Translations under genes and position numbers: made by a program | NCBI RefSeq assembly: GCF_008974285.1 | Contig: NZ_BKZV01000005.1 | Coordinates: 434,001-498,000, forward strand | Length of the DNA: 64,000 bases | Reading direction: 5' to 3' | From: Thermogemmatispora aurantia | Lineage (GTDB): Bacteria; Chloroflexota; Ktedonobacteria; Ktedonobacterales; Ktedonobacteraceae | Part shown: positions 37,635 through 47,058 of the stretch, in pieces | Layout of the letters: every line of letters starts with the position of its first letter | Position numbering within the stretch: the stretch's first letter is position 1 | The notes under the pieces: generated by a model | What the model saw: the letters and a program-made list of their open reading frames with translations, nothing else | Told to the model about the DNA's origin: nothing | The model's database searches: none

Positions 37635-38525
37635 ATGGAAGCCCAATCGAAGAAACTCATGATTAGTGGCCAGCGTACCTGCCACTGTGATCCCTCCCAT
37701 CTCAACTGCCTGACGCCCAAAGAATGGATCAAATGCCAGTTGGGCGTCTGGCAGTTCTCCTACGAGAAACGCGACATTCGCGACAAGCAGAGGCATCCGG
37801 CGGCCTTCCCCATTGCCCTGGCGCGGCGCTGCATTGAACTCTTCACCCATCGTGGCGAGCTGGTGCTTGATCCCTTCATGGGGAGCGGCACCACTCTGAT
37901 CGCTGCCCGCGACGTCGGGCGCAATGCTGTCGGCTTCGACATCCATCCTGACTACGTCGCCCTGGCGGAGGAACGGCTCAGGTGTGAGCCAGTGCCCAGT
38001 GATCCCCTGGCGGCCCAGACTCGTCAGCTTGCCCTTCAGGATGATGCGCGCAACATTCCTTTGTATCTGGACCCCGAGAGCGTGGCCTGTATCGTCACCT
38101 CGCCACCCTACGCTAACCTGCTCAACCGTGCGCGCCTTAACAAAAGCCGACGCGGTCAGGCGCGTAAAAACGATCAGTACCATCGTGTTGAGCAGTACAG
38201 CCAGCTGCCTGAAGACCTGGGCACGCTAGAGCTGGGAGCCTATGCCGAGGCTATGCGTGAAATCTTCTCTGGGCTACTACCCCTGCTCAAGAAGCGTGCT
38301 CATTGCGTCGTCAACGTCACCGACATGTGGTGGGAGAACCAACGCATCACCATCCACCTGGCCGTGATCGAGGCCCTGCGCCTGGCCGGCTACGAGTTGC
38401 GCAACATCATCATCTGGGACCGTACGAATATTGTCAATCGTGTAGGGATCTTCGGCTGGCCCAGCAATTACATTACAATGGGCACCACCTTCGAGTATCT
38501 GCTCGACTTCTGGAAGCCTGAGTGA
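37635..38525 (+). CDS. Solitary site-specific DNA methyltransferase (N4-cytosine/N6-adenine type)
   Basis: The protein (296 residues from the ATG at 37635; an ATG at 37554 would add 27) carries DPFMGSGTTLIAARDVG (SAM-binding motif I) and TSPPYANLLNR (catalytic motif IV; the SPPY form favours N4-cytosine). Motif I precedes motif IV, the reverse of the usual beta-class order. A KEWIKCQLGVWQF segment at the N-terminus and IIIWDRTN, FGWPSNYITMG and FEYLLDFWKP at the C-terminus support a DNA methylase fold. No restriction endonuclease or specificity gene is adjacent, so it may be regulatory or a remnant. GGGAGGG lies 11 bases before the ATG. Confidence 0.85.
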   Translation: MEAQSKKLMISGQRTCHCDPSHLNCLTPKEWIKCQLGVWQFSYEKRDIRDKQRHPAAFPIALARRCIELFTHRGELVLDPFMGSGTTLIAARDVGRNAVGFDIHPDYVALAEERLRCEPVPSDPLAAQTRQLALQDDARNIPLYLDPESVACIVTSPPYANLLNRARLNKSRRGQARKNDQYHRVEQYSQLPEDLGTLELGAYAEAMREIFSGLLPLLKKRAHCVVNVTDMWWENQRITIHLAVIEALRLAGYELRNIIIWDRTNIVNRVGIFGWPSNYITMGTTFEYLLDFWKPE

Positions 38526-38656
38526 GTGAAAAGCGGTCAGCAAGTAGAAACGAAACGCCCATGTCTTCTCTGCCGCTGAAAGGGGGGAAGAACACGGGCG
38601 CTGCTACGAGCAAGCGAGTGACTGGCCTTGGACCGGCGGCCCGGGTGCCTGGCTCA

Positions 38657-40735
38657 TCAGACTACCTGCCAGACGTGGATCTGGCCGTCGTCGCCAGCGG
38701 AGGCCAGGCGCGTGCTGTCGGGGGACCAGGCCACGACGTTGACGTCCTCGGGATGCTCGCTGTAGGTCAGGAGGTGGTCGCCGCTGGTGGCGTCCCAGAC
38801 CTGGACGGTCTTGTCTTCGCCGGCGGAGGCCAGGCGTGCCCCATCGGGAGACCAGGCCAGGGTGGTTACCTCATCGCTGTGATTGGTATAAGTCAGAATG
38901 TGATGCCCATTGGTGGCGTCCCAGACCTGGACAGTCTTATCTTCGCCGGCGGAGGCCAGGCGTGTGCTGTCAGGTGACCAGACCAGGGTAGTCACGCTGT
39001 CGGAGTGGCCCTGATAGACGAAAATGACCTCCCAGGAGCTGATGTCATAGATGCGAACAGTCTTATCCAGGCTAGCGGAGGCGATGCGGGACCCATCGGG
39101 AGACCAGGCCACGGCGCTCACCAGGCTCGTATGACCGCGCAAAGTCGCCACGCGCTTGCCCGTCATGGCCTCCCAGACGAGAGCCTGCTTGCTCAAACTG
39201 GCGGAGACGATCAGGCGACCATCGGGTGACCAGCTCAGAGAGATCACGGAATCCTGGTGGCCGCGGAAGGTTGTCACGCGGCGTCCACTGGCGGCCTCCC
39301 AGACATGGGCCGTGTGGTCGTTGCTGCCTGAAGCAATGTAGGTGCCATCGGGCGACCAGGCGGCGGTGCGCACCGGCTCTTGATGGCCGCGGTAAGCAAA
39401 GATCTCCCGTCCCGTGGTGGCGTCCCAGACCTGGAGAGTGTGATCGTAGCCGCCAGAGACCACCCGGCGCCCGTCAGGGGACCAGGCCAGGGCAAAGACG
39501 CGCTCGTTGTGGCCGCTGTAGGTATAGAGGCGCCTGCCAGGCATTGGTGTTGACGGAGACACCTCCAGGCGTGGAGTAATAGAAGAAGCGCCTGGCGCTG
39601 GCGTCGGCATCGAGATGATCTCGGGCGTGCTTCCGGCTCCGACGGGAGTCACTGGCGAAGCGAGGGCGGGCGTCTCTGGGGAGGCCGCCGTCAACGAAGG
39701 CAAGGTTTGCGACTGATTAATGAGCTGGCTACTCGTCTGCATGGCGGCGATGCGCTGCAGCTCCTGCTTAATGGCCGCCATTGAGGCTGGGCGCTGCTGC
39801 TCATCGAGGCTCACCATCAGCATAATCAGCTTCTCCAGCTCGTACTCCAGCGGCTGTGTGTACGAATGCATCGCCGTAAAACGGAAGGGGGACTGCGTAG
39901 GACTCTGGCCGGTCAGTAGATGGTGCAGGGTTGCGCCCAGGCTGTAGACATCGGAGCGCGGCGTCGTCTGTGCCTTGCCGTACTGTTCGGGGGCGGCGTA
40001 GCCCCACGAGGCGAAGGCGCGGGTATCGCGTACCTGACCTGGCTTAAAGTGGCGCGCGATGCCAAAGTCAATCAGGTAGAGATGACCCTCGGCGGTGCGC
40101 ATCACATTGCTCGGCTTCAGATCGCGGAAAATGATGGGAGGCTGGCGGCTATGGAGGTAGCTGAGCACCGAGCTGAGCTGAATGCCGATATCCAGCACCT
40201 CGGCAATTGGGAGTCCGGGCGGACCGTTTGGATGTTCCCGCTGCCAGTGCAGCAGATACTGCTCCAGCGACTCTCCTTCGATGAAATCCATCACCAGATA
40301 CCACTGTCCTTCTTCCGAGAAGTGGTCGTAGATGCGCGGCAGATTAGGATGCATCAGGTTTGCTAGCAGCAGGGCCTCCTGTTTGAAAGCCGCCGTTGCT
40401 TCCGCGATCTCTTCCGGGCCGAGACCGCTCTGGCTCATCTCTTTGATTGCCACAGTGCGGTCACCAAACTGAGTATCCTGGGCGCGATAGACGGCTCCCA
40501 TGCCGCCCTTGCCGAGCAGGGCCACGATGCGGTAGCGCTGCCGCAGCAAATGATTGATCGGAAGCTTGCCGGTGCTGGTGCTCAAATCGGAAGCGGTTTC
40601 TCTCTCGATCCCGGGTGTTGCAGAGAGAGGGCGCTCTGGCAAGGGCTGCCCACAGTGGAAGCAGAAGCGGGCCTGTGGGCGGTTTGCCTGGCCGCAGCGA
40701 TCGCAATAGATGGGAGTAGCATCGTCGTTGTACAT
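38657..40735 (-). CDS. Zinc-ribbon Ser/Thr protein kinase with seven-bladed WD40 propeller
   Basis: A 692-residue cytosolic protein. The N-terminal zinc ribbon is CDRCG ... CFHCG (11-29). The kinase domain (about 60-320) has a glycine loop (LLGKGGMGAVYRAQD), catalytic Lys in VAIKEM, a catalytic loop IIFRDLKPSNVM (Phe for His but Asp kept) and an intact DFG (LIDFGIARHF), so it should be active. After a Ser/Pro/Thr linker come seven WD40 repeats (about 395-692, LAWSPDGxxLASxxxDxTVQVWD). No TM segment is present. The propeller probably recruits substrate. It runs divergent to the methyltransferase gene at 40949. Confidence 0.94.
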   Translation of the reverse strand: MYNDDATPIYCDRCGQANRPQARFCFHCGQPLPERPLSATPGIERETASDLSTSTGKLPINHLLRQRYRIVALLGKGGMGAVYRAQDTQFGDRTVAIKEMSQSGLGPEEIAEATAAFKQEALLLANLMHPNLPRIYDHFSEEGQWYLVMDFIEGESLEQYLLHWQREHPNGPPGLPIAEVLDIGIQLSSVLSYLHSRQPPIIFRDLKPSNVMRTAEGHLYLIDFGIARHFKPGQVRDTRAFASWGYAAPEQYGKAQTTPRSDVYSLGATLHHLLTGQSPTQSPFRFTAMHSYTQPLEYELEKLIMLMVSLDEQQRPASMAAIKQELQRIAAMQTSSQLINQSQTLPSLTAASPETPALASPVTPVGAGSTPEIISMPTPAPGASSITPRLEVSPSTPMPGRRLYTYSGHNERVFALAWSPDGRRVVSGGYDHTLQVWDATTGREIFAYRGHQEPVRTAAWSPDGTYIASGSNDHTAHVWEAASGRRVTTFRGHQDSVISLSWSPDGRLIVSASLSKQALVWEAMTGKRVATLRGHTSLVSAVAWSPDGSRIASASLDKTVRIYDISSWEVIFVYQGHSDSVTTLVWSPDSTRLASAGEDKTVQVWDATNGHHILTYTNHSDEVTTLAWSPDGARLASAGEDKTVQVWDATSGDHLLTYSEHPEDVNVVAWSPDSTRLASAGDDGQIHVWQVV
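38785..38964 (-). repeat. Near-identical WD40 blades 5 and 6
   Basis: The 54 bases at 38785-38838 and at 38911-38964 match at 52 positions and are 126 bases (42 codons, one blade) apart. This shows recent blade duplication or gene conversion inside the kinase gene. Confidence 0.85.
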
Positions 40736-40948
40736 CCGTTACGTTACTCCGTTGAGAGAGGAGCCGGGCCGGCCAGGACGCAGACAGAGACTGGGGCCAC
40801 GGTCTCCGGTCGTCGTTGCCTTGCTTTGCATGGCGTTGCGTGCTTCAGTGCTTTACACGTTGGCTGAGGCGCGCAGGTTGCCGGTGTAGGAGAGTCGGCT
40901 CGCGCTCTCAGCTATAGTAACATTATCTAAAGAAAGCTGTCAAACACC

Positions 40949-41560
40949 ATGCAGAGTATTCATCATCCGCTTTTTGCCGCCGTTTACGAGCGACTGAGCC
41001 GTGCCGGGGGTGAGTGGGAGAAGGCCCTGAGAAGGGAAGTAGTAGGGATGGCGCAGGGCCGTGTACTGGAGGTCGGGGCTGGTACGGGGCTAAATTTCGC
41101 CTATTATGACCCTCAGCGGGTTGAGGGGGTCGATGCTGTCGAACCGGACCCGGCTATGCTGCGCTATGCCCAGCGACGCCAGCAGGAGGCTCCGGTGCCG
41201 GTTCTGCTCCATCAGGCGCGTGTAGAGAAGCTGCCCTTTGCCGACGAAACGTTCGATAGTGCGGTTGCCACGCTAGTCTTTTGCTCGGTTGAGGAGCCGG
41301 CGCTGGGCTTCGCCGAGATTCGGCGCGTGCTCAAGCCGGGGGGTCTCTTGCTCCTGGTGGAGCACGTACGCGCAGCCAGCCCCGTGACGGCGCGGCTGCA
41401 AGACCTACTGACGCCCCTGATGAGACGCTGTGCGGGCAACTGTCACTGGAATCGCCCCACGCTCACAACGCTCGCCAAGGCCGGGCTGCGCGTCGCCTCC
41501 AGACGGGATGAAGGAGGCGGCTTAATGCCGCTGATCGTTGTGCAGGCGATCAGGGAGTGA
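40949..41560 (+). CDS. SAM-dependent methyltransferase, UbiE/METTL7-like
   Basis: A 203-residue class I methyltransferase. It has motif I (VLEVGAGTGLNFAYY), VEPDPAMLRYA, LPFADETFDSAVATLVFCS and IRRVLKPGGLLLLVEHV. The late CAGNCHWNRPT segment, with two Cys before a basic pair, is typical of the METTL7-like/phosphatidylethanolamine-methylase-like branch. The substrate could be a lipid or a thiol. Its 3' end overlaps the convergent WD40 gene by 11 bases. TATAGT at 40912 may be its -10. Confidence 0.9.
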   Translation: MQSIHHPLFAAVYERLSRAGGEWEKALRREVVGMAQGRVLEVGAGTGLNFAYYDPQRVEGVDAVEPDPAMLRYAQRRQQEAPVPVLLHQARVEKLPFADETFDSAVATLVFCSVEEPALGFAEIRRVLKPGGLLLLVEHVRAASPVTARLQDLLTPLMRRCAGNCHWNRPTLTTLAKAGLRVASRRDEGGGLMPLIVVQAIRE

Positions 41561-42605
41561 ACCAGACTTGCACGGTCTGGTCGTCGCCCGCGGAGGCGAT
41601 ACAGCTTCCGTCGGGCGACCAGGCCAGGGCGTTGACTTGATCGCTGTGACCCGTATAAGTAAAGGTGATCGAGCGTGCGGCCAGCTCCCAGAGATGCACC
41701 TGGCCATCGTCCCCGCCGGAGGCCAGAAAGCGCCCGTCAGGGGACCAGGCCAGGGTGTTAACCCAGCCGGGATGGGCCGCGTAGCTAGCGACAGCCTCGC
41801 CCGTGGAGGCATTCCATAAATAGACCTGGCCGCCGAAGCCGCCGCAGGCCACATACTGACCGTCGGGCGACCAGGCTAAGGCTCCCAAAGGAGTGTCATG
41901 CTGCAGAGGAGCAAAGAGCTGATGGCCGTTGCTCGCCTCCCAGACCTGGAGGGTGCCGTCCCAGGAGACGGAGGCGATAGACCGTCCCTCTGGCGACCAG
42001 GCCAGGGCCAGCACCTTATGGCTGTGACCGCCATAGGTGAAGATAATATCGCCGTCCTTCAAACTCCAAATTTCTACCAGGCCATCTTCGCTGCCAGAGG
42101 CCAGCTTTGCCCCCACCGGCGACCAGGCCAGAGCCAGAATGTAGCGCGCGTGGTCACGGCGCGAGAGCAGCCGCTCACCATCGGCGGCGTTCCATATCTG
42201 CATGGTCCGATCGTTACCACCTGTTGCCACATAGGCCCCATTGGGCGACCAGGCCAGAGTCAGGACCTGGCCCCGGTGACCAGTATAGGTAAAACGCTCG
42301 CTGCCTGTGGCGGCCTCCCAAACCTGCACAGTGCCGTCCATACTGGCAGAAGCGATACATGTCCCATCGGGCGACCAGTCCAGAGTACGCACCCAGTTGC
42401 GATGGTCGCGGTAAACATAAAGCGTCGTTCCAGGTGTGGGCACGGTCAGGACCCCCGTCGCTGCTTTTGCTGCTGTCGCTGTCGCTGCACTATTGCCGCT
42501 GTGTCCGCCAGTTGCGGCGGCTGCGTTCGCTCGGGCGAAGAGCCAGACTCGTGAAGGTGGGCGAGAAGGCTGAGCGACGGCGTAGCGGCTGGAGCGGTTG
42601 ATCAT
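41550..42605 (-). CDS. Seven-bladed WD40 protein without kinase domain
   Basis: A 351-residue protein. A 65-residue Ala/Ser-rich start precedes seven WD40 repeats with the same consensus as the kinase at 38657 (AWSPDGxxxASxGxDxxVxxW). A full propeller is predicted, acting as an interaction scaffold. The similarity suggests that this gene arose from, or exchanges blades with, the neighbouring kinase gene. It is not a kinase remnant: no kinase motifs occur upstream in frame. AGAGGATCGAGG precedes the ATG. Confidence 0.88.
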   Translation of the reverse strand: MINRSSRYAVAQPSRPPSRVWLFARANAAAATGGHSGNSAATATAAKAATGVLTVPTPGTTLYVYRDHRNWVRTLDWSPDGTCIASASMDGTVQVWEAATGSERFTYTGHRGQVLTLAWSPNGAYVATGGNDRTMQIWNAADGERLLSRRDHARYILALAWSPVGAKLASGSEDGLVEIWSLKDGDIIFTYGGHSHKVLALAWSPEGRSIASVSWDGTLQVWEASNGHQLFAPLQHDTPLGALAWSPDGQYVACGGFGGQVYLWNASTGEAVASYAAHPGWVNTLAWSPDGRFLASGGDDGQVHLWELAARSITFTYTGHSDQVNALAWSPDGSCIASAGDDQTVQVWFTP

Positions 42606-42854
42606 CCTCGATCCTCTTCTTCCTTCCTTCCTTATCCTCTCGCTGGGTATTTCGTGGATCGATTGTAGGAGAGCAACGTACCGGTGTCAAGGTGCCTCGC
42701 TGGAATGGTACTTTTGCATGACCAGATGCTCTTCGCTCCCTTGTTCCCTGCCATTTCTCACTGCTCAGCTTGTCGCCAGCCCCCAGTGACCAGGGCCCTG
42801 CCGCGGGCGGCCCCATCAGCGCCAGCCTGGCGCTTTCTCCCTCGGAGCTTCCGC

Positions 42855-42863
42855 TGCTATAAT
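42855..42863 (+). promoter_or_regulatory. Extended -10 promoter of ruvB
   Basis: TGCTATAAT (consensus -10 at 42858-42863 with TGC extension), followed by a purine-rich GAAAAGAAAAG stretch. The ruvB ATG is about 130 nt downstream. The rest of the 42606-43001 gap holds nothing else recognisable. Confidence 0.55.
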
Positions 42864-43001
42864 GTAGGGAAAGAAAAGAAAAGAAAGGGTAGGGATACCT
42901 CAAGTCGAGGAGAGGCTTCCTCGGCTGAGATGGGGAGGAAGTGAGGCCAGCCCCGACCATTGCCTGATCAGATCAGGAGAGATCAGCAGCAGGAGAGAAC
43001 T

Positions 43002-44123
43002 ATGAGCGACCGGCTCGTCTCGCCGCGCGTGAGTCAGGAAGAGGAGATTATCGAGAGCAGCCTGCGCCCGCGCCGCTTATCCGAATATATCGGTCAGGAG
43101 CGAATTAAGGAGAATCTGGCTATTTTGTTGGAAGCGGCCCGGCGCAGGAATGAGCCTGTGGATCATGTCCTGTTATATGGGCCGCCTGGCCTGGGCAAGA
43201 CCACGCTCTGTAACATTATTGCCGCCGAGATGGGGGTCAATCTGAAAACGACCTCGGGTCCGGCCATCGAGCATGCCGGCGATCTCGCCTCTATTCTGAC
43301 TTCGCTGCAGGAGGGCGAGGTGCTCTTTATTGATGAGATTCATCGACTCTCACGGGCCGTGGAGGAGCGCCTCTATTCGGCGATGGAGGATTTTGCCATC
43401 GATGTCGTCATTGGGAAGGGGCCGGGCGCACGCTCGCTGCGGATCTCTTTGCCTCCTTTCACAGTAGTCGGCGCAACGACGCGCGTTGGGGCCCTCTCTG
43501 CCCCGCTGCGTGATCGTTTCGGGGCCATCTATCGCCTGGAGTATTACAGTGTCGAGGCTCTCAAGCAGATTCTACGCCGTTCGGCGCGCATCCTACGCGT
43601 GCCCGCCGATGAGGATGGCATCGAAGAAATTGCCGCCCGTGCCCGGGGCACGCCGCGCATCGTGAATCGCTTGTTGCGGCGTGTGCGCGATTATGCTCAG
43701 GTCAAGGCCGACGGCGTCATCACGCGCGAGATTGCCCGCGCCGCTCTCGATGCCCTGGAGATCGATCACATTGGCCTGGACCTGACCGACCGCCATCTCT
43801 TGCTAACCATTATTCACAAGTTCGATGGAGGACCTGTCGGCCTCGAGACGCTGGCGGCCAGCACGAGCGAGGACCCGGAGACTATCGAGGATGTCTACGA
43901 GCCGTACCTGCTCCAGCTCGGCTTTATTGCCCGTACCCCGCGCGGGCGCGTCGCCACCCGCCTGGCCTATGAGCACCTCGGCCTGAATCCTCCAGCACCT
44001 GGCCTGGGTGGACGCTCTCCTGCCGCTCAGGGTCCTGCCGTCAGCGGTGGCCCCGAGCTGTGGACCGCCGGCGAGGCTCACGAGCGTTCTACGGCTTCCT
44101 CCGACTCCGAGGGCGAGTACTGA
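43002..44123 (+). CDS. ruvB: Holliday junction branch migration ATPase RuvB
   Basis: This is the hexameric AAA+ motor that works with RuvA and RuvC at Holliday junctions. It has the family start [21 protein letters not shown], Walker [11 protein letters not shown], Walker [12 protein letters not shown], sensor 1 [20 protein letters not shown] and the C-terminal winged helix ([20 protein letters not shown]). The ATG at 43002 has AGGAGA 6 bases upstream; a TTG at 42960 would add 14 residues. The 373 residues include a Gly/Ser/Pro-rich tail of about 40. ruvA and ruvC are not in the window. Confidence 0.97.
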   Translation: MSDRLVSPRVSQEEEIIESSLRPRRLSEYIGQERIKENLAILLEAARRRNEPVDHVLLYGPPGLGKTTLCNIIAAEMGVNLKTTSGPAIEHAGDLASILTSLQEGEVLFIDEIHRLSRAVEERLYSAMEDFAIDVVIGKGPGARSLRISLPPFTVVGATTRVGALSAPLRDRFGAIYRLEYYSVEALKQILRRSARILRVPADEDGIEEIAARARGTPRIVNRLLRRVRDYAQVKADGVITREIARAALDALEIDHIGLDLTDRHLLLTIIHKFDGGPVGLETLAASTSEDPETIEDVYEPYLLQLGFIARTPRGRVATRLAYEHLGLNPPAPGLGGRSPAAQGPAVSGGPELWTAGEAHERSTASSDSEGEY

Positions 44124-44202
44124 GGAAAGGGCGCGAGTGAAGACCCAGGTAGCCAGGTAACCCGGACTAGCGTGGCTGTTCACCGTGACCGAATTGGCAG
44201 CC

Positions 44203-45384
44203 TTACCAGGGATGAAGCTGACCGTTGACCACCTGGAACTTATAGGCTCGCTCCAGCACCTCTGGAGGAAAATGGCTCGCATCGGTGGTAGTCAGCAGCA
44301 CCTGTTCATGGTCGAGGATGGCCTGCAGGAGTTGCTCCCGCCGTCGCTGGTCTAGCTCGCTGAAGACATCGTCCAGCAAGAGCACCGGCTCATCGCCGGT
44401 CGCGGCCCGCATATAGGCCAGCTCGGCGAACTTCGTTGCCAGGGCCACCGTCCGTTGCTGCCCGCGCGAGCCGTAGGTGATCACACTCATACCATTGACC
44501 AAAAACTCCAGATCGTCGCGGTGTGGCCCCAGTAAGCAGACTCCCTGTTGAATCTCCTTTTGGCGCACGGTGTGGAGCTGTCTCAGATAATGCTCCTGGG
44601 CCTCGGTGAGCGAGTGCTGCGGATGAGGCTGAAAGGAAGGGCGATAGACAATCTGCAGCTGCTCGCGTCCCCCGCTCAGTTGCTCCTGAAATGGGGCCGC
44701 CAGCTCGTTGAGAGCTGACAGCATGCGCTCGCGCTCGAACATAATCATCGTCGCCAGCAGCGTCAGGCGCTCATCGAGGTAGTCCAGCAGGCGGGGATCT
44801 TCATGGTAGTCGCGAATACGCTTGAGCAGAGCGGCACGCTGCATAATGATCTTCCGGTACTGCTGCAGCGCCTGGCAATAGCGGGGCCGCACCTGACATA
44901 GACTGCGGTCGATAAAGCGTCGGCGCTCGTCGGGCGAGCCATCGACCAGATGGAGATCGGCGGGCGCAAAGAGCACGTTGGTCATGCTGCCGATGAGGTC
45001 GAGTGCCCGACGTGGCACCTCGTTGATCTTGATGCGCTTGCGCTGCGTGCCGCCGGGCCAGTGAGGCGGGCGAGTAGCCTGCTCGCCGCTGCCCAGCAGT
45101 GGGGGGGTCGGGTCGAAAATGACGATTTCCACGTGCAACTCGCCGTCGCGCCGCCGGATGCGCGCATCGAGGCGGGCCAGATGGTCGGGCGCATACCAGT
45201 TGACCACCTCGCGATCTGCCGAGGCATGAAAAGAAGTACTGGTTGCGATCATCGAAACGGCTTCGAGCAAGTTCGTCTTGCCCTGAGCATTTTCTCCGCA
45301 GAAGAGAAAAAGGCCCGGCCCCAGCGACAGATCCAGCTGTCTATAGTTGCGAAAATCGGTCAGCGCGAGATGTACGAGGTGCAT
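44203..45384 (-). CDS. recF: DNA replication and repair protein RecF
   Basis: This SMC-like ATPase helps load RecA at gaps with RecO and RecR. It starts MHLVHLALTDFRNYRQLDL, with Walker A GENAQGKTNLLEA, the ABC-type signature region YGSRGQQRTVAL and Walker B VLLLDDVFSELDQRRREQLL. The 393 residues are near the usual 360-380, with an extra segment near residues 90-115. It follows dnaN by 212 bases on the same strand, the common dnaN-recF order, and converges on ruvB. Confidence 0.96.
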   Translation of the reverse strand: MHLVHLALTDFRNYRQLDLSLGPGLFLFCGENAQGKTNLLEAVSMIATSTSFHASADREVVNWYAPDHLARLDARIRRRDGELHVEIVIFDPTPPLLGSGEQATRPPHWPGGTQRKRIKINEVPRRALDLIGSMTNVLFAPADLHLVDGSPDERRRFIDRSLCQVRPRYCQALQQYRKIIMQRAALLKRIRDYHEDPRLLDYLDERLTLLATMIMFERERMLSALNELAAPFQEQLSGGREQLQIVYRPSFQPHPQHSLTEAQEHYLRQLHTVRQKEIQQGVCLLGPHRDDLEFLVNGMSVITYGSRGQQRTVALATKFAELAYMRAATGDEPVLLLDDVFSELDQRRREQLLQAILDHEQVLLTTTDASHFPPEVLERAYKFQVVNGQLHPW

Positions 45385-45596
45385 CGACGCTCCATCTACC
45401 TACCTGTCTCCAATAAAAAGAGGTGCTGCCTTGCCGTGCGGCAGGCAGGGCAGACAGACAATCCGGCTGGCCTGCCTGGCCCCGCTCCGCTCCCAGGTGC
45501 CGCCGCCGCCTGGCCTCTGATGAGCATGCTCGGAGAGCTAGCGGATGCCCTCACCTGTCCGAGGCGAGACCCAAGCGGGGCGAGCAGGCCCGCCAA

Positions 45597-46745
45597 TCAG
45601 CTGCGATTCGTGTGCATCGGCATAATGACATACGTATACTCGGTGGCATCTACCGGACGCAGCACTCCGGGGCGCATCGGCGAAGTGACCTCCAGAGCCA
45701 CCTCTGGCGCATCCAGGACGTTGAGCACATCGACCAGATAATCCACATTGAAAATAATCTGGATCTCCTCGCCGTCAACGGCGGCATTGAGCGTACTGGT
45801 CGTATCACCCAAATCCTCAGCGGTCGCCTCAATCGTCACTGTGCCAGTCTCCGAGCCGTTGGCGCCTTGTGGCGAGATCTTCAGGCGCGTAATATTCGAA
45901 CTATTGCGCGCGAAGAGAGCGGCGGCCTTCACACGCTCAGTCAGTGCCTTTGTCTCCAGCACCGCACGCGTCTTATACTCCAGGGGGATAATGGCGCGAT
46001 AGTTCGGGAAGGTCCCGTCGAGCAGGCGAGAGACCAGGTCGATCTGCTCCGTATGGAAGAGCACCTGGCGATGGTTGGGGGTAACGATCATCTCGACCGG
46101 GCCCTCGTTGGGCAAGATGCGCGCCAGCTCTGTCAACGTGCGGGCTGGAATCAAGATATCCTCGCGCGGCTCGGTCGCCCCTGGTAGCGGGGCCGTCCGT
46201 GTTGCCAGGCGGAAAGCATCGGCGGCCACAAAGGTCACCTTCTCTTCACGGACCTGCACCAGCACGCCTGTAAAGACGGGACGCGACTCATCCTTCGCTG
46301 CAGCAAAGGCCACCTGGCTGATCATCTCCTTGAGCAGGGGAGCCTCCAACAGAATCGGCGGCTCGCCCCCCTCGGCAGTTGGAATCAGCGGAAACTCGGA
46401 GGGGTCCATGCCCTTGACGTTAGTATTGATGCCCAGGCCCAGACACTGCAGATTGACCACGTGGGTATCCGGCTGGGCCGTCACCTGGACCGATCCCTGG
46501 GGCAGGCTATTGACCAGCTCCGTGAAGAGGCGGGCCGGAACGGTCGTTGTTCCCTCCTCGTCGATCTGGGCCTCAACCCAGCAATTGATACCGATCTCCA
46601 AGTTGGTCGCTGCCAACTTCAGCCGCCCCTGCTCTGCGCTCAGCAGCACATTGGCCAGGATCGGTAGGGTGCTGCGGCTTGAGACGGCGTGGCTTACCAC
46701 CGAGAGACCACGGCTCAAATCCTGCTGCTTACAAGTGAATTTCAC
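45597..46745 (-). CDS. dnaN: DNA polymerase III beta sliding clamp
   Basis: This is the homodimeric ring that tethers polymerase to DNA, 382 residues in three similar clamp domains. Seen: MKFTCKQQDLSRGLSVVSHA at the start, the second domain near FPLIPTAEGGEP, RPVFTGVLV, ATDAFRLATR-like VAADAFRLATRTAPL, and a C-terminal ending YVIMPMHTNRS, close to the canonical YVLMPMR. It starts at GTG 46745 with GGAGG 6 bases upstream. No dnaA, gyrB or DnaA-box cluster was seen nearby, so the origin is not evident here. Confidence 0.96.
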   Translation of the reverse strand: MKFTCKQQDLSRGLSVVSHAVSSRSTLPILANVLLSAEQGRLKLAATNLEIGINCWVEAQIDEEGTTTVPARLFTELVNSLPQGSVQVTAQPDTHVVNLQCLGLGINTNVKGMDPSEFPLIPTAEGGEPPILLEAPLLKEMISQVAFAAAKDESRPVFTGVLVQVREEKVTFVAADAFRLATRTAPLPGATEPREDILIPARTLTELARILPNEGPVEMIVTPNHRQVLFHTEQIDLVSRLLDGTFPNYRAIIPLEYKTRAVLETKALTERVKAAALFARNSSNITRLKISPQGANGSETGTVTIEATAEDLGDTTSTLNAAVDGEEIQIIFNVDYLVDVLNVLDAPEVALEVTSPMRPGVLRPVDATEYTYVIMPMHTNRS

Positions 46746-46780
46746 GTTCTTCCTCCAGATACACCATTATGTCCTCGATT

Positions 46781-46809
46781 AGTATATCCTATGGGGTCGA
46801 GGGCTACAA
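46781..46809 (-). promoter_or_regulatory. Promoter of dnaN-recF
   Basis: On the minus strand: TTGTAG (plus 46804-46809), a 17-nt spacer, TATACT (plus 46781-46786). The leader is about 29 nt. Nothing else is seen in the 46746-47058 gap. Confidence 0.5.
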
Positions 46810-47058
46810 CAGTCAAGCCCTTTTGTCGCTATGCTTGCGGCCTGGCACGTTCCGCTCGGGGACAGGCCTGCCCTCAAGCTCCTGACCGCCCTTGCGAGTG
46901 GCGAGCAGAGAGCATCCAGCCCTCTCCCTTGCCATTCACTGTCCATTGCAATGGGTTCTGTTTTGATCATTCTCAGGGGCCAGCGAGGGAACGGATAGGT
47001 GGATAGGTGGCAGCCTGGTGGCACTCCTGGCATTCCTGGCTGCCATATGCAGGGCAGA

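Noticed and set aside
38657..42605. Repeated segments of about 42 codons suggesting satellite DNA
   Set aside because: They are WD40 blades in two minus-strand genes.
46781..46816. TTGACT on the minus strand as -35 for dnaN
   Set aside because: The spacer to TATACT would be 24 nt; TTGTAG at 17 nt fits better.
45597..47058. Replication origin near dnaN-recF
   Set aside because: No dnaA gene, no cluster of TTATCCACA-like boxes and no AT-rich unwinding stretch were seen.
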